Shown here: piece after piece, positions 10,600 to 20,439 of the stretch
Position numbering within the stretch: position 1 is the stretch's first letter
Layout: each line of letters starts with the position of its first letter
Assembly (NCBI GenBank): GCA_964036315.1
Contig: OZ038500.1
Location: forward strand, 54,059,425 to 54,123,424
Source of the DNA: Acanthosepion esculentum
Taxonomy: Eukaryota > Mollusca > Cephalopoda > Sepiida > Sepiidae
Direction of reading: 5' to 3'
Length of the DNA: 64,000 nt
Notes under the pieces: generated by a model
What the model saw: only the letters and a program-made list of their open reading frames with translations
Told to the model about the DNA's origin: nothing
The model's database searches: none
Position numbers and translations under genes: made by a program

Positions 10600-10985
10600 C
10601 ATTAAACAAATACATCAAAACTTCATTTAAATTATTTACAGTCAGATTAATGTCCTCATCTTTGTTCTTATGATCACAACATTTTGGCTATTGAGACTTT
10701 CAGCCTCCATCAGGTGTTGACAATCCGGGTAACTTTCCACAGATTTTGAATTGAGACCATTTGGAGTCGATTGTTCTCATTACGCTGTCCATGTCTAGGG
10801 GAGATAACACATCTTGGTTAGTTGTTCAATTATTGCTTGTCCTCTTTCTGCTAATAACAAGTATATCCATTCTAACCAGCCTAGGGATTGAACCCACAAG
10901 TATCATGTCACCAAATTCACTAACTCTTGCATCCTCTTGGCCAGAAAACAGGAAAGTCAAAACTTTAGTTCACTTTCATGATTAC
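10600..10985 (-). repeat. Repeat Z copy
   Basis: Shares with 38690-39000 the order ATTATTTACA/..., CACAACATTTTGGC, CCATCAGGTGTTGACAAT, CGATTGTTCT, CTGTCCATGTC, TCAATTATTGCTTG. The minus strand shows CCTGATGGAGGCTGAAAGTC then AATAGCCAAAATG (motif at 10681-10713). Confidence 0.65.
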
Positions 10986-11161
10986 ATATAAATACTAAAA
11001 ACATATGTCTAAATAGATATAGTTAATATAAATTCTTAAAAAAATCAAAAATTTAATATCTTGTTCAATGGCCAACATTTACCCTGTCAGCAGGGCCTGA
11101 GGATACATCATCTGCATCCTCTGGTGTGACCTCTCACACAAAAGGGGACTACCTTCTAGAT

Positions 11162-11745
11162 CAGTATTTTTCAACCTTTTTATCCTTGCATAACCCTTAA
11201 AATAAATTGCATGTCTCAAGGAATCCCTGTGCAAAAACAAAATTATATACCATATCGTTCTCATTTTATTTTCATTGTAGTTTATGTGGTAAATATAGTA
11301 TATATTTTTGAATAACTGCTTTAAGGAAAAATTAATACTATTTTGTCTAATTTTTTGGTATTTCTAAATAAAATTCATACTGTTCGTTTATAATACTTCA
11401 TCAGGGAGTTTTCATTTGCACAAAAAAATTCTAAACTCAAATGTAAACAATTAACATAAGTAACCAATATTATATACCTATAATATAAATGTAAACAAAA
11501 AGAAAAAAAGATAATTGCTCAATCAGTTTTTTATTTTTTTATAATTTACTGGCAATGTTGAAAAGACATAAGGTAAATCAAGGCAAAATGTCTGATTAGA
11601 ATATTACAATAGCCAAGAATATATTGTGTGTGTTTAGTAATATTACATATATGAAATTAAATAAAATGTCAAAAATGCATTACCTTATCTCACCTGTTCT
11701 CATGGAATCCTTGGGGATCTTTTGCAGAAACCTTGAGAAACACTG
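11162..11745. mobile_element. hAT-type non-autonomous element with perfect target duplication
   Basis: Ends CAGTATTTTTCAACC and (reverse complement) CAGTGTTTCTCAAGG are hAT/Charlie-like inverted repeats. They are flanked by an exact 8-bp duplication TTCTAGAT at 11154-11161 and 11746-11753. Subterminal AGGAATCC/GGAATCCTTGG blocks are inverted too. It is 584 bp, AT-rich and non-coding, mobilised by a transposase encoded elsewhere. Confidence 0.93.
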
Positions 11746-11753
11746 TTCTAGAT

Positions 11754-12404
11754 GGATGCTTGCAGACTCAAGTATAAACTTGATCAATGTTTCCAGTTGA
11801 GTAAAACCCAACTGATGTTTACCAATAGGCTTGTGTGTAAACCTGACTAATGTTTATCTACAGGGTCAGTTGATATCTTTCCTACTCCTCATAATACTCT
11901 TTTCTCCGTCAGTAACCAGCTACCTTGAGTCACTAGTTTCTTCTATTGGGTGATCTATCAGTAAATAAAATAGTTTTCTAGCAGAAACCAGATAAGAATT
12001 AAGTCCCAATGTGGGTGGTAATGTAAGAGGCAGTAAGTGTTCAAGAGAGAATAAATGGGTGTCTACTTTTAACAGGACAGTAAGATGGTTTGAACCTTTG
12101 AACCCTGGATGGAAGAAGTGACAACATTTTATATACATATTTGTTGATCTTTTTGCCTTATGTATTGACACTTTTGGACATATTTTAAGCATTAATTGTC
12201 ATATGTTTCTTGAATAAGAATCTGCTGGGGTACGTTTTATGGCCTCAGACTTGGCTCTTCTTGTCGCAGCTCACTGTTGTAATGCAGCAAAACATAAACG
12301 CTTGACATTAACTGTTGCATTTAACATAAGGGACACCAGTGTATGCAAGTATCTGAAATGGGGGTGCTGAAAAAGAAAATCTTTTTTGGAATTCATAATA
12401 TATT
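11754..12404. other. No recognised content
   Basis: Short chance ORFs only; a 90-codon minus-strand frame at 11920-12192 has no recognisable domain. Confidence 0.4.
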
Positions 12405-12790
12405 TGCTATATCTTGGGCACTTCAACAGGGTGTAATGATTAGCAAGCTTATCTTTCTAGATCAATTACGAATGAGTAGTGAGTTTGATCCTCATTCGGT
12501 ACTCCTTATTTGCAGCCTTGTGCCACGTTTAAACTACGCTGAGTAAATTACTATACCAGTTGGACACTTTTACATAGTGTAATAATTAGCAAGCTTATCT
12601 AGCTAGATCAATTATGACTGAGTAGAGAGCTTGATCCTCATTGCAGTCTTGTGCTACAGCTAAACTAAGCTTAGTAAATTACTATACCAGTTGGACATTC
12701 TATGTAGTGTAATAATTAGCAAGCCTGTCTTGCTAGATTGATTATGACTGAGCAGTGAGTTAGATCCTCATTGGGCATTTCATACTTATG
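12405..12790 (+). mobile_element. SINE-C in tandem, about 2.5 copies
   Basis: The tRNA-like unit (GTGTAATGATTAGCAAGCTT; CTAGATCAATTAYGA; box-B-like GAGTTTGATCCTC; CTTGTGCCACGTTTAAACT; AGTAAATTACTATACCAG) starts at about 12431, 12577 and 12717, a period of 146 then 140 bp. The third copy stops near 12780. Tandem SINE units of this kind arise by template switching or unequal exchange. Single relatives are at 10465 (minus) and 48405 (minus). Confidence 0.8.
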
Positions 12791-12954
12791 GTATAATGGA
12801 AATTTAAGTCCATTTGCATTCTTCTCTACATGCTATTAATATTTGTTGCATAACTATATGAGTTGCTAAATCAAAGCACATCTCTCGAAATGTGGGTCGG
12901 GCAAAGAAAAACAACTCTGGGTAGAAAGGAGAAAAGAAGATGTCACTCGTTTTT

Positions 12955-13035
12955 CGTCTTTTAAAATTTTTTCATCCCAAGCAAGGCAATAATGCCACTA
13001 AGATGCAAGAGGTTACAAAGAGTGAAAGAGAATGA
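12955..13035 (-). pseudogene. LINE-B 3' tail
   Basis: CAAGCAAGGCAATAATGCCA then CTAAGATGCAAGAGGTTA is the LINE-B 3' end in reverse, as at 6540 and 43895. Confidence 0.6.
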
Positions 13036-13149
13036 TTGTTGATTGATTCATTAATTTTCTATGGCTTATCAACCCTTTGAATGTTATTTAAAGCCAGAAA
13101 ATAATTTTAGATTCTAACAGTTTTTTTTTTTTTTTTTTTGTTTTTTTTT

Positions 13150-13439
13150 AAGATAATAATAGTTTACTGATACAAGTCATACTAATTAAACCCATAGCCA
13201 GTGGGAGAAAAGATGGATTCATACCTTTTCCAAGGGTATTTGTGAGTAAGTGAATATAACAAACCCAACAAGAATTGGAACTTAGCTCTCTGATTAACAA
13301 TTCCAAGCCCTTATCCATTACACCACCTGCATATCCAAGCTTACAGCAGTCACCCATCTAGTTACTGACCAGGCTTGACGTTGCTTAAATTTGGTGATTG
13401 TATGGGAACTGCTGTTTCTTTGTGATGTGGCTGTAAGCC
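13150..13439 (-). mobile_element. SINE-A, 5S-rRNA-derived head plus tRNA-derived part
   Basis: On the minus strand, 13439-13337 resembles eukaryotic 5S rRNA: a GGCCAT-like start, ...TTAAGCAACGTCAAGCC, then a C-box-like ATGGGTGAC and GTGCTGTAGGCTT-like end. About 16 bases near the end are deleted. It is followed by the tRNA-like part (GGTGTAATGGATAAGGGCTTG) and the SINE-A tail to 13150. Compared with real 5S rRNA it is diverged (C-to-T decay), so it is not a functional 5S gene. Confidence 0.85.
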
Positions 13440-13454
13440 AAAAAAGACAATGAT

Positions 13455-13800
13455 AATACTTAAGCGAGTAGGAAGGACAATAAAAGAACAGAAAGACACA
13501 AGGTGATGATTGACATTGCATTTAAATGTTTGGAAATATTAGTTGGCAATGAAGTAAGAAATTGGAATGGAATTCCACAGTTGAGAAGTGCCAGAAACAA
13601 AACTATCAGAATAGAACAGGCGGTTTCATGTAGCTAGTTCGACAGTAGAATCATGAGACCAAGTCAATTTAGTAGCATACTTAAATTCATACAGTTGAGG
13701 CACTAAGGAGAAAAGCTCCACAGAACAATTGCCATGGAAATATTTGTAGAAAAGACAGAAAAGCTGCATTATGTTGGTGAGAAAGTTACTGAAGTTGAGA
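13455..13800 (-). pseudogene. LINE-B fragment
   Basis: The reverse frames give FCLFYKYFHGNCSVELFSLV then PQLYEFKYATKLTWSHDSTV, aligning with the best copy at 14186 (LCLFYKYFHGNCSEELLSLV). The downstream LWNS-like segment is frame-shifted. It abuts the SINE-A at its 3' side and a CA tract at its 5' side. Confidence 0.8.
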
Positions 13801-13816
13801 TGCCAGATCAGGATCG

Positions 13817-13818
<2 letters not shown>

Positions 13819-13848
<30 letters not shown>
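13819..13848. repeat. (CA)n microsatellite
   Basis: About 14 CA units followed by a few TA units. Confidence 0.95.
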
Positions 13849-13855
<7 letters not shown>

Positions 13856-13859
13856 ATTA

Positions 13860-14065
13860 TTATAATAATGAAAATGAGCACTTAAAATACCATTGTGATA
13901 TTTATTTCATTAGAATCGAAGGTTCGTTGTCAACTCATCAGAGTCCTTGTCTATTTATATTTGTGTGTAAGGGTCAGTCTGATGAGTTGAGAACGAATTT
14001 TCAATTCTAAATAATTAAATATCATGATGTTATTTTAAGTGTTTGTTTTCATTATCATAATAATT
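13860..14065. repeat. Foldback, about 85-bp imperfect arms
   Basis: 13860-13945 is inverted at about 13975-14065. Each arm carries CTGATGAGTTG(A/C)(C/G)AACGAA (minus at 13917-13940; plus at 13979-14001), a CTGATGA, 3-bp stem, GAA arrangement. It abuts a CA tract. Confidence 0.75.
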
Positions 14066-14121
14066 ATTTGTTGACATTGAGCTCTCTAGGTTTATATCCT
14101 TTTTGGAATTTCCATATGGAT

Positions 14122-14126
<5 letters not shown>

Positions 14127-14180
<54 letters not shown>

Positions 14181-14182
14181 AA
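14127..14182. repeat. (TA)n(CA)n microsatellite
   Basis: About 22 TA units then 5 CA units, immediately before the LINE-B copy. Confidence 0.95.
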
Positions 14183-14185
14183 TAC

Positions 14186-14935
14186 ATCGAGTCAGTTGCA
14201 TCATCCACCGCAAGGAAAGTTGGTTCCCTGTGCCGAGCCAGGAAATTTTTCTCCCTGGAATCAATCCTCCAAGTCTATAAATCGACCATTTGCCCTTGCA
14301 TGGAGTATGGCTGCCATATATGGTCTGGGGCTCCTGCTGTTTGCCTCAGGGTTCTTGATAACATCTAGAGACGGATAGGCAATGTGAGTGGCCCTGATCT
14401 GTCATCTCGTCTGCAGTCGCTCTTTCACAGACGCGATGTTGCCTCGCTCTGCCTTTTTTACAAGTACTTTCACGGTAATTGCTCCGAGGAGCTGCTTTCG
14501 CTTGTCCCTAGGCCTCGTGAATTTAAACGTCCCACGAGGCTGGCATCCCGCTCCCACCCCTACACCGTGGAAACTGTTAGATGTAGACGTCTTTTCTACT
14601 CCAATAGCTTCATGTCTCGCACATCTTGCCTATGGAACTCCCTTCCCTATTACTGTTTCCCTGACAAATACAATCTCCAACGGTTTAAGTGTAGCGTTAA
14701 TCGACATCTCCAGTTGCCTTGATCTATCCACTTCCCTTCTCCACATCCTTTCATTTTTCATTCCTATCTGCTCTTGCTCCAAATCTACTGTAACCCCCTT
14801 GCCTTGATCGACTCACTGTCTTTCTCTTTCTCCACATCCTCTCCTTTACCACTCCTATCTGCTCTTCCTCCAACCCTTCTTTAACCCCTTGCGTGATAGT
14901 GGCCTCCAGCCTTGCTTGGAGTGATACGCTTAAAA
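14186..14935 (+). pseudogene. LINE-B, best-preserved copy (C-terminal reverse transcriptase tail and 3' end)
   Basis: After a TA/CA tract the frame reads KLVPCAEPGNFSPWNQSSKS (consensus-like ...VGSLCRARKFFSPESIL) and TRPFALAWSMAAIYG-type sequence. It then shifts frame to SLFHRRDVASLCLFYKYFHG, NCSEELLSLVPRPREFKRPT, SCLWNSLPYYCFPDKYNLQR and FKCSVNRHLQLP-stop at 14720. HRRDVASL, FYKYFHG and LWNSLP are typical of the C-terminal extension of CR1/Jockey-like non-LTR reverse transcriptases. At least one frameshift (about 14380) makes it non-functional. It is richer in G+C than its surroundings, as expected for a young insert, and lies between two TA tracts. Confidence 0.85.
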
Positions 14936-14945
14936 AAAGAAAAAG

Positions 14946-14946
<1 letters not shown>

Positions 14947-14994
<48 letters not shown>
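14947..14994. repeat. (TA)n microsatellite
   Basis: About 24 TA units directly after the A-rich 3' end of the LINE-B copy. Confidence 0.95.
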
Positions 14995-14997
<3 letters not shown>

Positions 14998-15434
14998 GAA
15001 GGAAAAAAAAAATTTAGGTTTTTATTTAGTTGACATGTGTGAACCAAAATATTTTTTGAAAATCTTTGGTTTTTCTTGTAACTTTTTCAGTGTTTGATAC
15101 TGTATAGTAGTTTTTCGACTCTTTATATTGGGGTATGTTATTAATGTAATTTGTTACAATCAGATATATGTTAAAGATTAAAAAGAGCAAATAAGAAAAA
15201 TATTAAGAAAAAATAAGCAAAAAAAAAATAAAATAAAAAATGGTAAATAATTAAGGAGATAGGGAAGGTAAAGAGAAAGCGCATGATACAATAGAGAAAA
15301 AGAAAAAAAGTTCATGGATCTGCTTGGATTGGGCTAAATTTCAAATCCAGCTGACGTTAATGGTTTTAGTATGAAAAACACTAATTCTTTGACTGCGACA
15401 TCTGATACAGATTGTTGTTACCTCTTTCCCGGTT
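14995..15434. other. A-rich sequence
   Basis: A-rich runs at 15180-15310. No element recognised. Confidence 0.45.
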
Positions 15435-15439
15435 TTACT

Positions 15440-15600
15440 GTGGATGTGAAGGTGGTGTAATTGGATAGAAGCTTGGAATGAGAAATCAGAGCCGAGTTCC
15501 TAGCATTCATTTATGCACAAATACCCTTGTGAAAGGTATCAATCTATTTCTTCTCTCCCAAAGCTATGAGTTAAATTAAAGAATTTGTGTCTGTAAAAAT
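15440..15600 (+). mobile_element. SINE-A copy without 5S head
   Basis: GGTGGTGTAATTGGATAGAA head, box-B-like GAGCCGAGTTCC, TTTATGCACAAATACCC, GAAAGGTATCAATC and TATGAGTTAAATTAA follow in the SINE-A order. Box B is partly lost. Confidence 0.75.
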
Positions 15601-15840
15601 CGCTGTTTTCTGAAACAAAATAAAATTGTTAATACATTATTCACTCAGAAAATAAAGGAATTTAAAATATGTTTTGGCTTTAAATAAACCTATAAAGGGT
15701 TGATGAACCATAAAAAACAATCAATCAATCAATCAACAACTCCCTATTTTTTCCAATGCCCATTTCTCACTCATGGGTTTATGATTGTGTCTTGTGCATT
15801 TCTCTGATGTGAACCATCTTTATTTTTTTTTAAAAAGCAC
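15601..15840. other. No recognised content
   Basis: AT-rich with a short (AATC)n at 15715-15735. Confidence 0.4.
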
Positions 15841-15844
15841 ACTT

Positions 15845-16090
15845 CTACTTAGAATCAGAAAGACAGTTGAAATTTCTAGGTCACATCATGAAGAAAGAGA
15901 GCTTGGGGAATTTAACACTCACAGGACATATTGAAGGTATGAGTGACAGAAGAGAATAACCTATATAGCAAGCTTGTGCAAATGGTTGGCCAAACAGGGA
16001 TACAAAAAACAAAACAAAAACAAATTTTACCAAGATGCAAAGGACAGGAAGTTGTGGAGAACCATGATTGCTAACGTCTTGAACGTAAAC
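15845..16090 (+). pseudogene. LINE-A fragment
   Basis: TTGAAATTTCTAGGTCACAT begins the ...LKFLGHIMKKESLGNLTLTG... reading, then AGGACAGGAAGTTGTGGAGA gives DRKLWRTMIANVL. An A-rich internal run (about 16000-16025) and stops break it. Confidence 0.75.
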
Positions 16091-16184
16091 TAATTATGGG
16101 TGAGTGGCTTACCCAAATGCTCTTGCTCTCCTTATCAGCCATTGTTGCATGTCAGCGATAAGACATTTTCAAGATATTTTATAG

Positions 16185-16285
16185 TGGAACTATGCATAGG
16201 GAAAAATGAGTTCATGCCTTTCCTAAGTATTTACATAAGTAGAAAGTAGAAGTTTGGGCTGGAATTTGAGCTTTTTGTTTTTTAG
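16185..16285 (-). mobile_element. SINE-A fragment
   Basis: ATAGGGAAAAATGAGTTCAT, GCCTTTCCTAAGTATTTAC and TTTGGGCTGGAATTTGAGCT match the middle of SINE-A in reverse. Confidence 0.6.
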
Positions 16286-16311
16286 TGTGCTACTAATGGT
16301 AATTTGATTGA

Positions 16312-16660
16312 TTTATTTGTTTAAAGGTATATCAACTCCTTATGGGACATTTAGTGCCAAAGTTTAATTTTCTTGGGGGCTTTGAAGTAATAAAAATATG
16401 TTATTCTGCTTTCACATTTGAATGCATGGTAGATGATACTCTGCTTTTGTGCGAATACATGTTGATGTTGACATAATTACTGGAGGTGGTGATAGGTGTG
16501 TTTTATGTTGTAGTTGAAGTTATATTTTGGAATACAGTTCAGTTTCTTTAAGAGATGGTAAGATATAGTTTAATGTCATGAAAGAGTTCCATACTCTGCA
16601 AAACAAATCTCTTGATCAGAGGCCTTGCTGCTAGATGTAATCTATCATCATAGCCATGGC
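16312..16660 (-). repeat. Repeat X, internally deleted copy
   Basis: Both ends of repeat X are present in reverse: AAAGGTATATCAACTCCTTA with GGGACATTTAGTGCC, and CTTGATCAGAGGCCTTGCTG with CTAGATGTAATCTATCATCA. The middle is missing or diverged compared with the 942-bp copy at 49148. Confidence 0.65.
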
Positions 16661-16976
16661 TAAATATTGGTAATAAAGGAATTGATGAAAGATGATGTTG
16701 TGAAGAAATTAACTCAAAGAAATTGGTAAATATTCTATGAGAATTAGTCGAAAGCAATCTTTCAAAAGCAGGTAATTTCCTGAGAGTCTTTCTTTGAAAA
16801 TTGGCATCTTTTACTTTTGTGGTTTTTGATGCTAATCCAAGTTGTTTAAGTCCAGTGTTCAGAAAACAGTGACCTTTTGTTCTCTTGAAACAGTGGAGAA
16901 AGGGAAATGGTGTTTTTCTATAGACATTGTAGCATTGTGGAATTGATTGCAATTTGCTAAATATATATCTTGTCAT
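16548..16976 (-). CDS. 142-codon open frame, unrecognised
   Basis: The longest non-repetitive open frame of the window. It starts MTRYIFSKLQSIPQCYNVYR and has no signal peptide, membrane segment or motif I recognise. Its last about 35 codons lie inside repeat X (16600-16660), so it cannot be a clean host exon. In DNA this A+T-rich an open frame of this size is only mildly unexpected. It is most likely chance or a transposon remnant. Confidence 0.15.
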   Translation of the reverse strand: MTRYIFSKLQSIPQCYNVYRKTPFPFLHCFKRTKGHCFLNTGLKQLGLASKTTKVKDANFQRKTLRKLPAFERLLSTNSHRIFTNFFELISSQHHLSSIPLLPIFSHGYDDRLHLAARPLIKRFVLQSMELFHDIKLYLTIS

Positions 16977-17069
16977 CTGCTGGTCTTGCCACTGTTGCTC
17001 TCGGATGATGTTGATGAAAAATTATGGACAGCTCACAGCATGATTTCATGTTAACAAATAGGATATATT

Positions 17070-17765
17070 TTTGCACCACAGCTAATTTTATTCTCCCCTG
17101 ATGGGTTTACCTTTTTCTGATGGTTTATTGCACAAATTGCCAATCCGTTGTTTGTCACTTCAGTCTTGTTTATGGATGAGATAAAATAACAAATTTTCAC
17201 AACCAACATTTGTGGGCGGATCGGAATCCCCATGACACAATACAGGCTAGACATTAGCATCAGTTTACGATTAATGTGTGGGCTGGAATTGTAGGTGACT
17301 GTCTGGTAGGTCCATATGTTCTCCCAGCACGTCTTGCAGGAGCTGTCTACAGGGACTTTATTTCTAACACACATCCTGACCTCCTAGAGTTAATATGAAG
17401 GCGTGTGTGATTTATGCATGATAGGGCTCCAGAACATTTTAGTCACATTGTTTGCAATGCACTAGCTGACATCTACCAAGAAAGATGGATAGGTAAGGGA
17501 GGACCGGTTCAATAGCCTACATGTTCTATCAACCTCAATCCTTTGAATTTTTTATCTGTGAGGACACCTAAATCAATTGGTTTATGCAACAGACATTAAT
17601 AATGCAGAGGAACTTTATCAACAAGTCATGAGGGCCAGTGAACCCATTTGACACCATGTGGGAGTATTTGAAAGGGTCTGCCATTCAATGATCCGATGAG
17701 TGCATGCGTGTGTAGAAGCAAGTGAAGGACATTTTGAACATTTGTTATGAGTTGCTGTGTTGAGG
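17070..17765 (+). pseudogene. Tc1/mariner-superfamily (DDE_3, IS630-like) transposase remnant
   Basis: Conceptual reading across several frames gives WFIAQIANPLFVTSVLFMDE (first catalytic Asp region), NFHNQHLWADRNPHD, INVWAGIVGDCLVGPYVLPA then RLAGAVYRDF. A worn FMHDRAPEHFSH (second Asp region, normally QHDGAPAHFS) and RWIGKGGPVQ with a degenerate SPDLNPLDFFLWG-like stretch near 17520-17560 follow. This is the DDE endonuclease domain of a family widespread in arthropods and other invertebrates. Internal stops and at least four frame changes show it is dead. Amino-terminal DNA-binding domains are not recognisable. Confidence 0.8.
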
Positions 17766-17779
17766 TACAACGATGGCCT

Positions 17780-18020
17780 TTTGGACATATGTTTATATGG
17801 ACATTTTACCTTGTTTTGATGTCAGGAACCCACCCCCAAAGATTGTAAAACTATTTTTGGATTGTATCTTGGATAGTATATTTAACAGCATCTACTGTAA
17901 ACTTTAAACTTAACTCAAAAACAAAGGATTTGTAGACATGTTTATATGGACTTTTATCCTTGTTTTGACATGAGGAACCCACCCCCAAAGTTTGTATAAG
18001 TAATTTTAATACGCCCTAAA
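17780..18020 (+). repeat. Duplicated 3' end of the DDE element
   Basis: A segment of about 70 bp (GTTTATATGGAC, CCTTGTTTTGA, AGGAACCCACCCCCAAAG) occurs at 17790-17850 and again at 17940-18000. The second ends GTTTGTATAAGTAATTTTAA then TACGCCCTAAATATA, resembling the terminal CACCCTATATA of this transposon type. Confidence 0.7.
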
Positions 18021-18915
18021 TATATAGTACATGCTTGTGTCCTTTTTATATACTGCAGTGAGAGACTGTTTCATGCTTAAATCCAATTGTCATACAAATA
18101 ACATTTGATATATTCAAATGGGAAGAGCGCTCTCCATAATGAAGATAAAACATTTATAGATATAGGCAATGTGGACATAAAAATGAACATTGTTAAGTTG
18201 ATAGTTTCACTCCTTAAATGATTTTCAGATCATGTGTTATTACTCTTTGCATGGTTCCCATATATGGCTCATTATTGGCCTATGGGGACCTGGTAAGAGG
18301 GAAATCCAGCCTATCCCATTATTTTGTTTTGGGTTAAAGTTTTAGATTATTTATTACCCTCAAATTTGTTTACCTTTTTTTATCTATTTTATTTTATTTA
18401 TTTGTTTATTATTTTACTTATTTTTTATACTTTCTTTGGTTCTAAATTTTTTATTTGAAATAAAGTGTTTATTGGATTTAGATTACTGGATATTATTTTC
18501 TCTTTTTAGTTGTGATGCGGTTGTAGGTAGCATAGTAGGAATTTTTTCTTGCGTAAAAATAATCTGAAATATTGGTTCCAAAGAATTTCAAAGGGTCGGA
18601 TTTCCCCTCTTAACCCACTTTGCATAGGTGACAAGTGGCTTATATATGGAGCCTGCACAAAGATCAGTCACACATGACCTGAAGATTGCTTCAGGCGTGA
18701 AATTGACAGTCACCACGCAGTGTTGATTTCTCTGTATCAACACTGCATGGATAAATATGTATCTATGCATAGATATATCTGGCATTAATATAAATAGACT
18801 TTCTCATTTAGCTGATTGATGTTATCTTTAGTCTTTTGACTTGAGTTTTGTAGATGAACCTTTTTGTTCAGTACACTCTTCAAGAGGTTTTCATCATTTT
18901 TTTCTCTTTATACTC
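18021..18915. other. No classified element
   Basis: AT-rich. It holds the motif CTGAAGATTGC...GCGTGAAA at 18679-18702 and a 10-bp-arm hairpin at 18720-18747 (CAGTGTTGAT/ATCAACACTG). Confidence 0.5.
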
Positions 18916-18917
18916 TC

Positions 18918-18973
<56 letters not shown>

Positions 18974-18975
18974 CT
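18916..18975. repeat. (TA)n(GA)n microsatellite
   Basis: About 18 TA units, then about 10 GA units. Confidence 0.95.
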
Positions 18976-19660
18976 TGTTTTGGGGACAATTTTATCTTTA
19001 TTATTAAGACTCAGAATGGCGCCATCAGTCATAGAACTGTTGCAATGCTATTATTCACCAGACACTTCACTTGGCTATCCTGACATTGATGGTTAGTCGT
19101 CATACAATGGGTCAGCACCCTGTTGCCACCTCTTTGCCAGCTTGCATATTTATAAACCAAGCTCCACCCACCACTGCTTTACTTATTTCAAATCCTAACC
19201 CCCACTTACAACTGGTTTTCTTTCACAATATTCTAGTCTGCTCTTAGAATGTTACTTGCCATGAACCCCTTGCTACCAATTTTCTCTCTCTCTCTCTCCA
19301 TCTCTCCTGCAGTGTTCGTCTGAATCAATGTTCCTTGCTTGGTGTTGTAGCATGGAACAATTGTGACGTTGAAGAATACTAATCCATTGACAGCAGCTAT
19401 ACTTGAAAATATAATAAACTGTAGAACATTGACTAAAATTGTTGGTACGGTCAGGATATTAGTTGCTAGGTTCGGTTTGAAAAATCAATATATCTGCTGT
19501 CATTTGATTGTGTGTGCGTGCGTGTGTATGTATGTATATGCTCTTTCCTGCAGGGTGGATTTTGTCTGCTAGTTCCAGGCTCGCCTTAATACCCAGGTTA
19601 TATTCATCTGGAGTAAATGTAGCTACACTAGCAAGTGCTAAATTACTTTTTCTTCTTCTT
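18976..19660. other. No recognised content
   Basis: Short CT run (19281-19298) and GT run (19508-19530). No element or gene recognised. Confidence 0.4.
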
Positions 19661-19664
19661 CTAT

Positions 19665-20370
19665 ATTGTGTGTCCCTTTAAGACATAGCTGATCATGGCT
19701 CTCCACAATTTCCTGTCCTTTGTAGCTCTTAATAAGTTTTGTCTTTTTGTTATCCGCTAAACCTTTCTCCACCATCCATTTACTCAAGCTTGCAAGGCAG
19801 GTAATGCATTGCTTTCCTCTGTCCCTCTTGCTTCTAATCTGTCCTGTGAGTATCAAATTTACCAAGCACTCTTTCCTCATTATATATCCTAGAAATTTCA
19901 GCTATCTCTTCCTGATGTTAAGTATAAGTTCCCTTTTTGTTTCTGTTTTCTATAAAATTTTGCCGTTGTTCAGTTCATGGTATCCTCAGTATCCTTCTTG
20001 CTTCAGGTTTCTTCTTCATCTTTGAAGAAATTGTCCAGCATTTGCTGCCATATAGGAGGACTGATATCACATAACAGTTCAGTACTCTTTTCTTTGTTTT
20101 TAACTAAATTTTTCTGTTTTCTTTTTGGTTTGCATCTTTGGCAATTTCAGTGCACCTTCGAATTTCAGTGTTGCACTTTATGTCCTCTGTTAGAACACTT
20201 CCCAGATATTTAAATTTTTGTACTTGTTTGATTTTGGCTCTCAAATTTGTAATTTGCATGGCACACTGTTCATTTTGCTAGCAACCATGTATTCTGTTTT
20301 CTTATAGTTGTTGTTTAGTCCTTTCTTCTTGCTTTCCTTTTAGAAAATGCTGAAGATTCAGGGATGATTA
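19665..20370 (-). pseudogene. LINE-A, longest copy (thumb plus C-terminal tail)
   Basis: The reverse strand from about 20370 reads a KKGLNNNYKKTEYMVASKMN-like segment (the N.KKTK.M..G region before the thumb of RTE enzymes). It continues with an NIWEVF..., EGALKLPKMQTKK, SSYMAANAGQF and L.IPWTEHG-like stretch, MRKECLVNLILTGQIRSKRD, RGKQCITCLASLSKWMVEKG and the DxExxxA-like tip with ATCAGCTATGTCTTAAAGGG. This is the order ...KTK.MASG, LYGCESWT, RIPW, GKIEG, RGRQR, DREAWRA of BovB-type elements. Stops and frameshifts throughout. It meets LINE-B (20440) tail-to-head on opposite strands. Confidence 0.82.
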
Positions 20371-20439
20371 GCTTTAAGTTTAAATTTTTAAATTTATGAC
20401 ATCTCTTGTATCTAAATGTGTATCCTAACTAACCTTATT

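Noticed and set aside
13979..14001. Intact hammerhead ribozyme (CTGATGA...GAA)
   Set aside because: The last core base is T or C in place of A and no stem III with a cleavage triplet is evident, so only a resemblance is claimed.
16548..16976. Host exon or gene of 142 codons
   Set aside because: It overlaps repeat X, has no recognisable domain, and its length is not far beyond chance for a 64-kb window.
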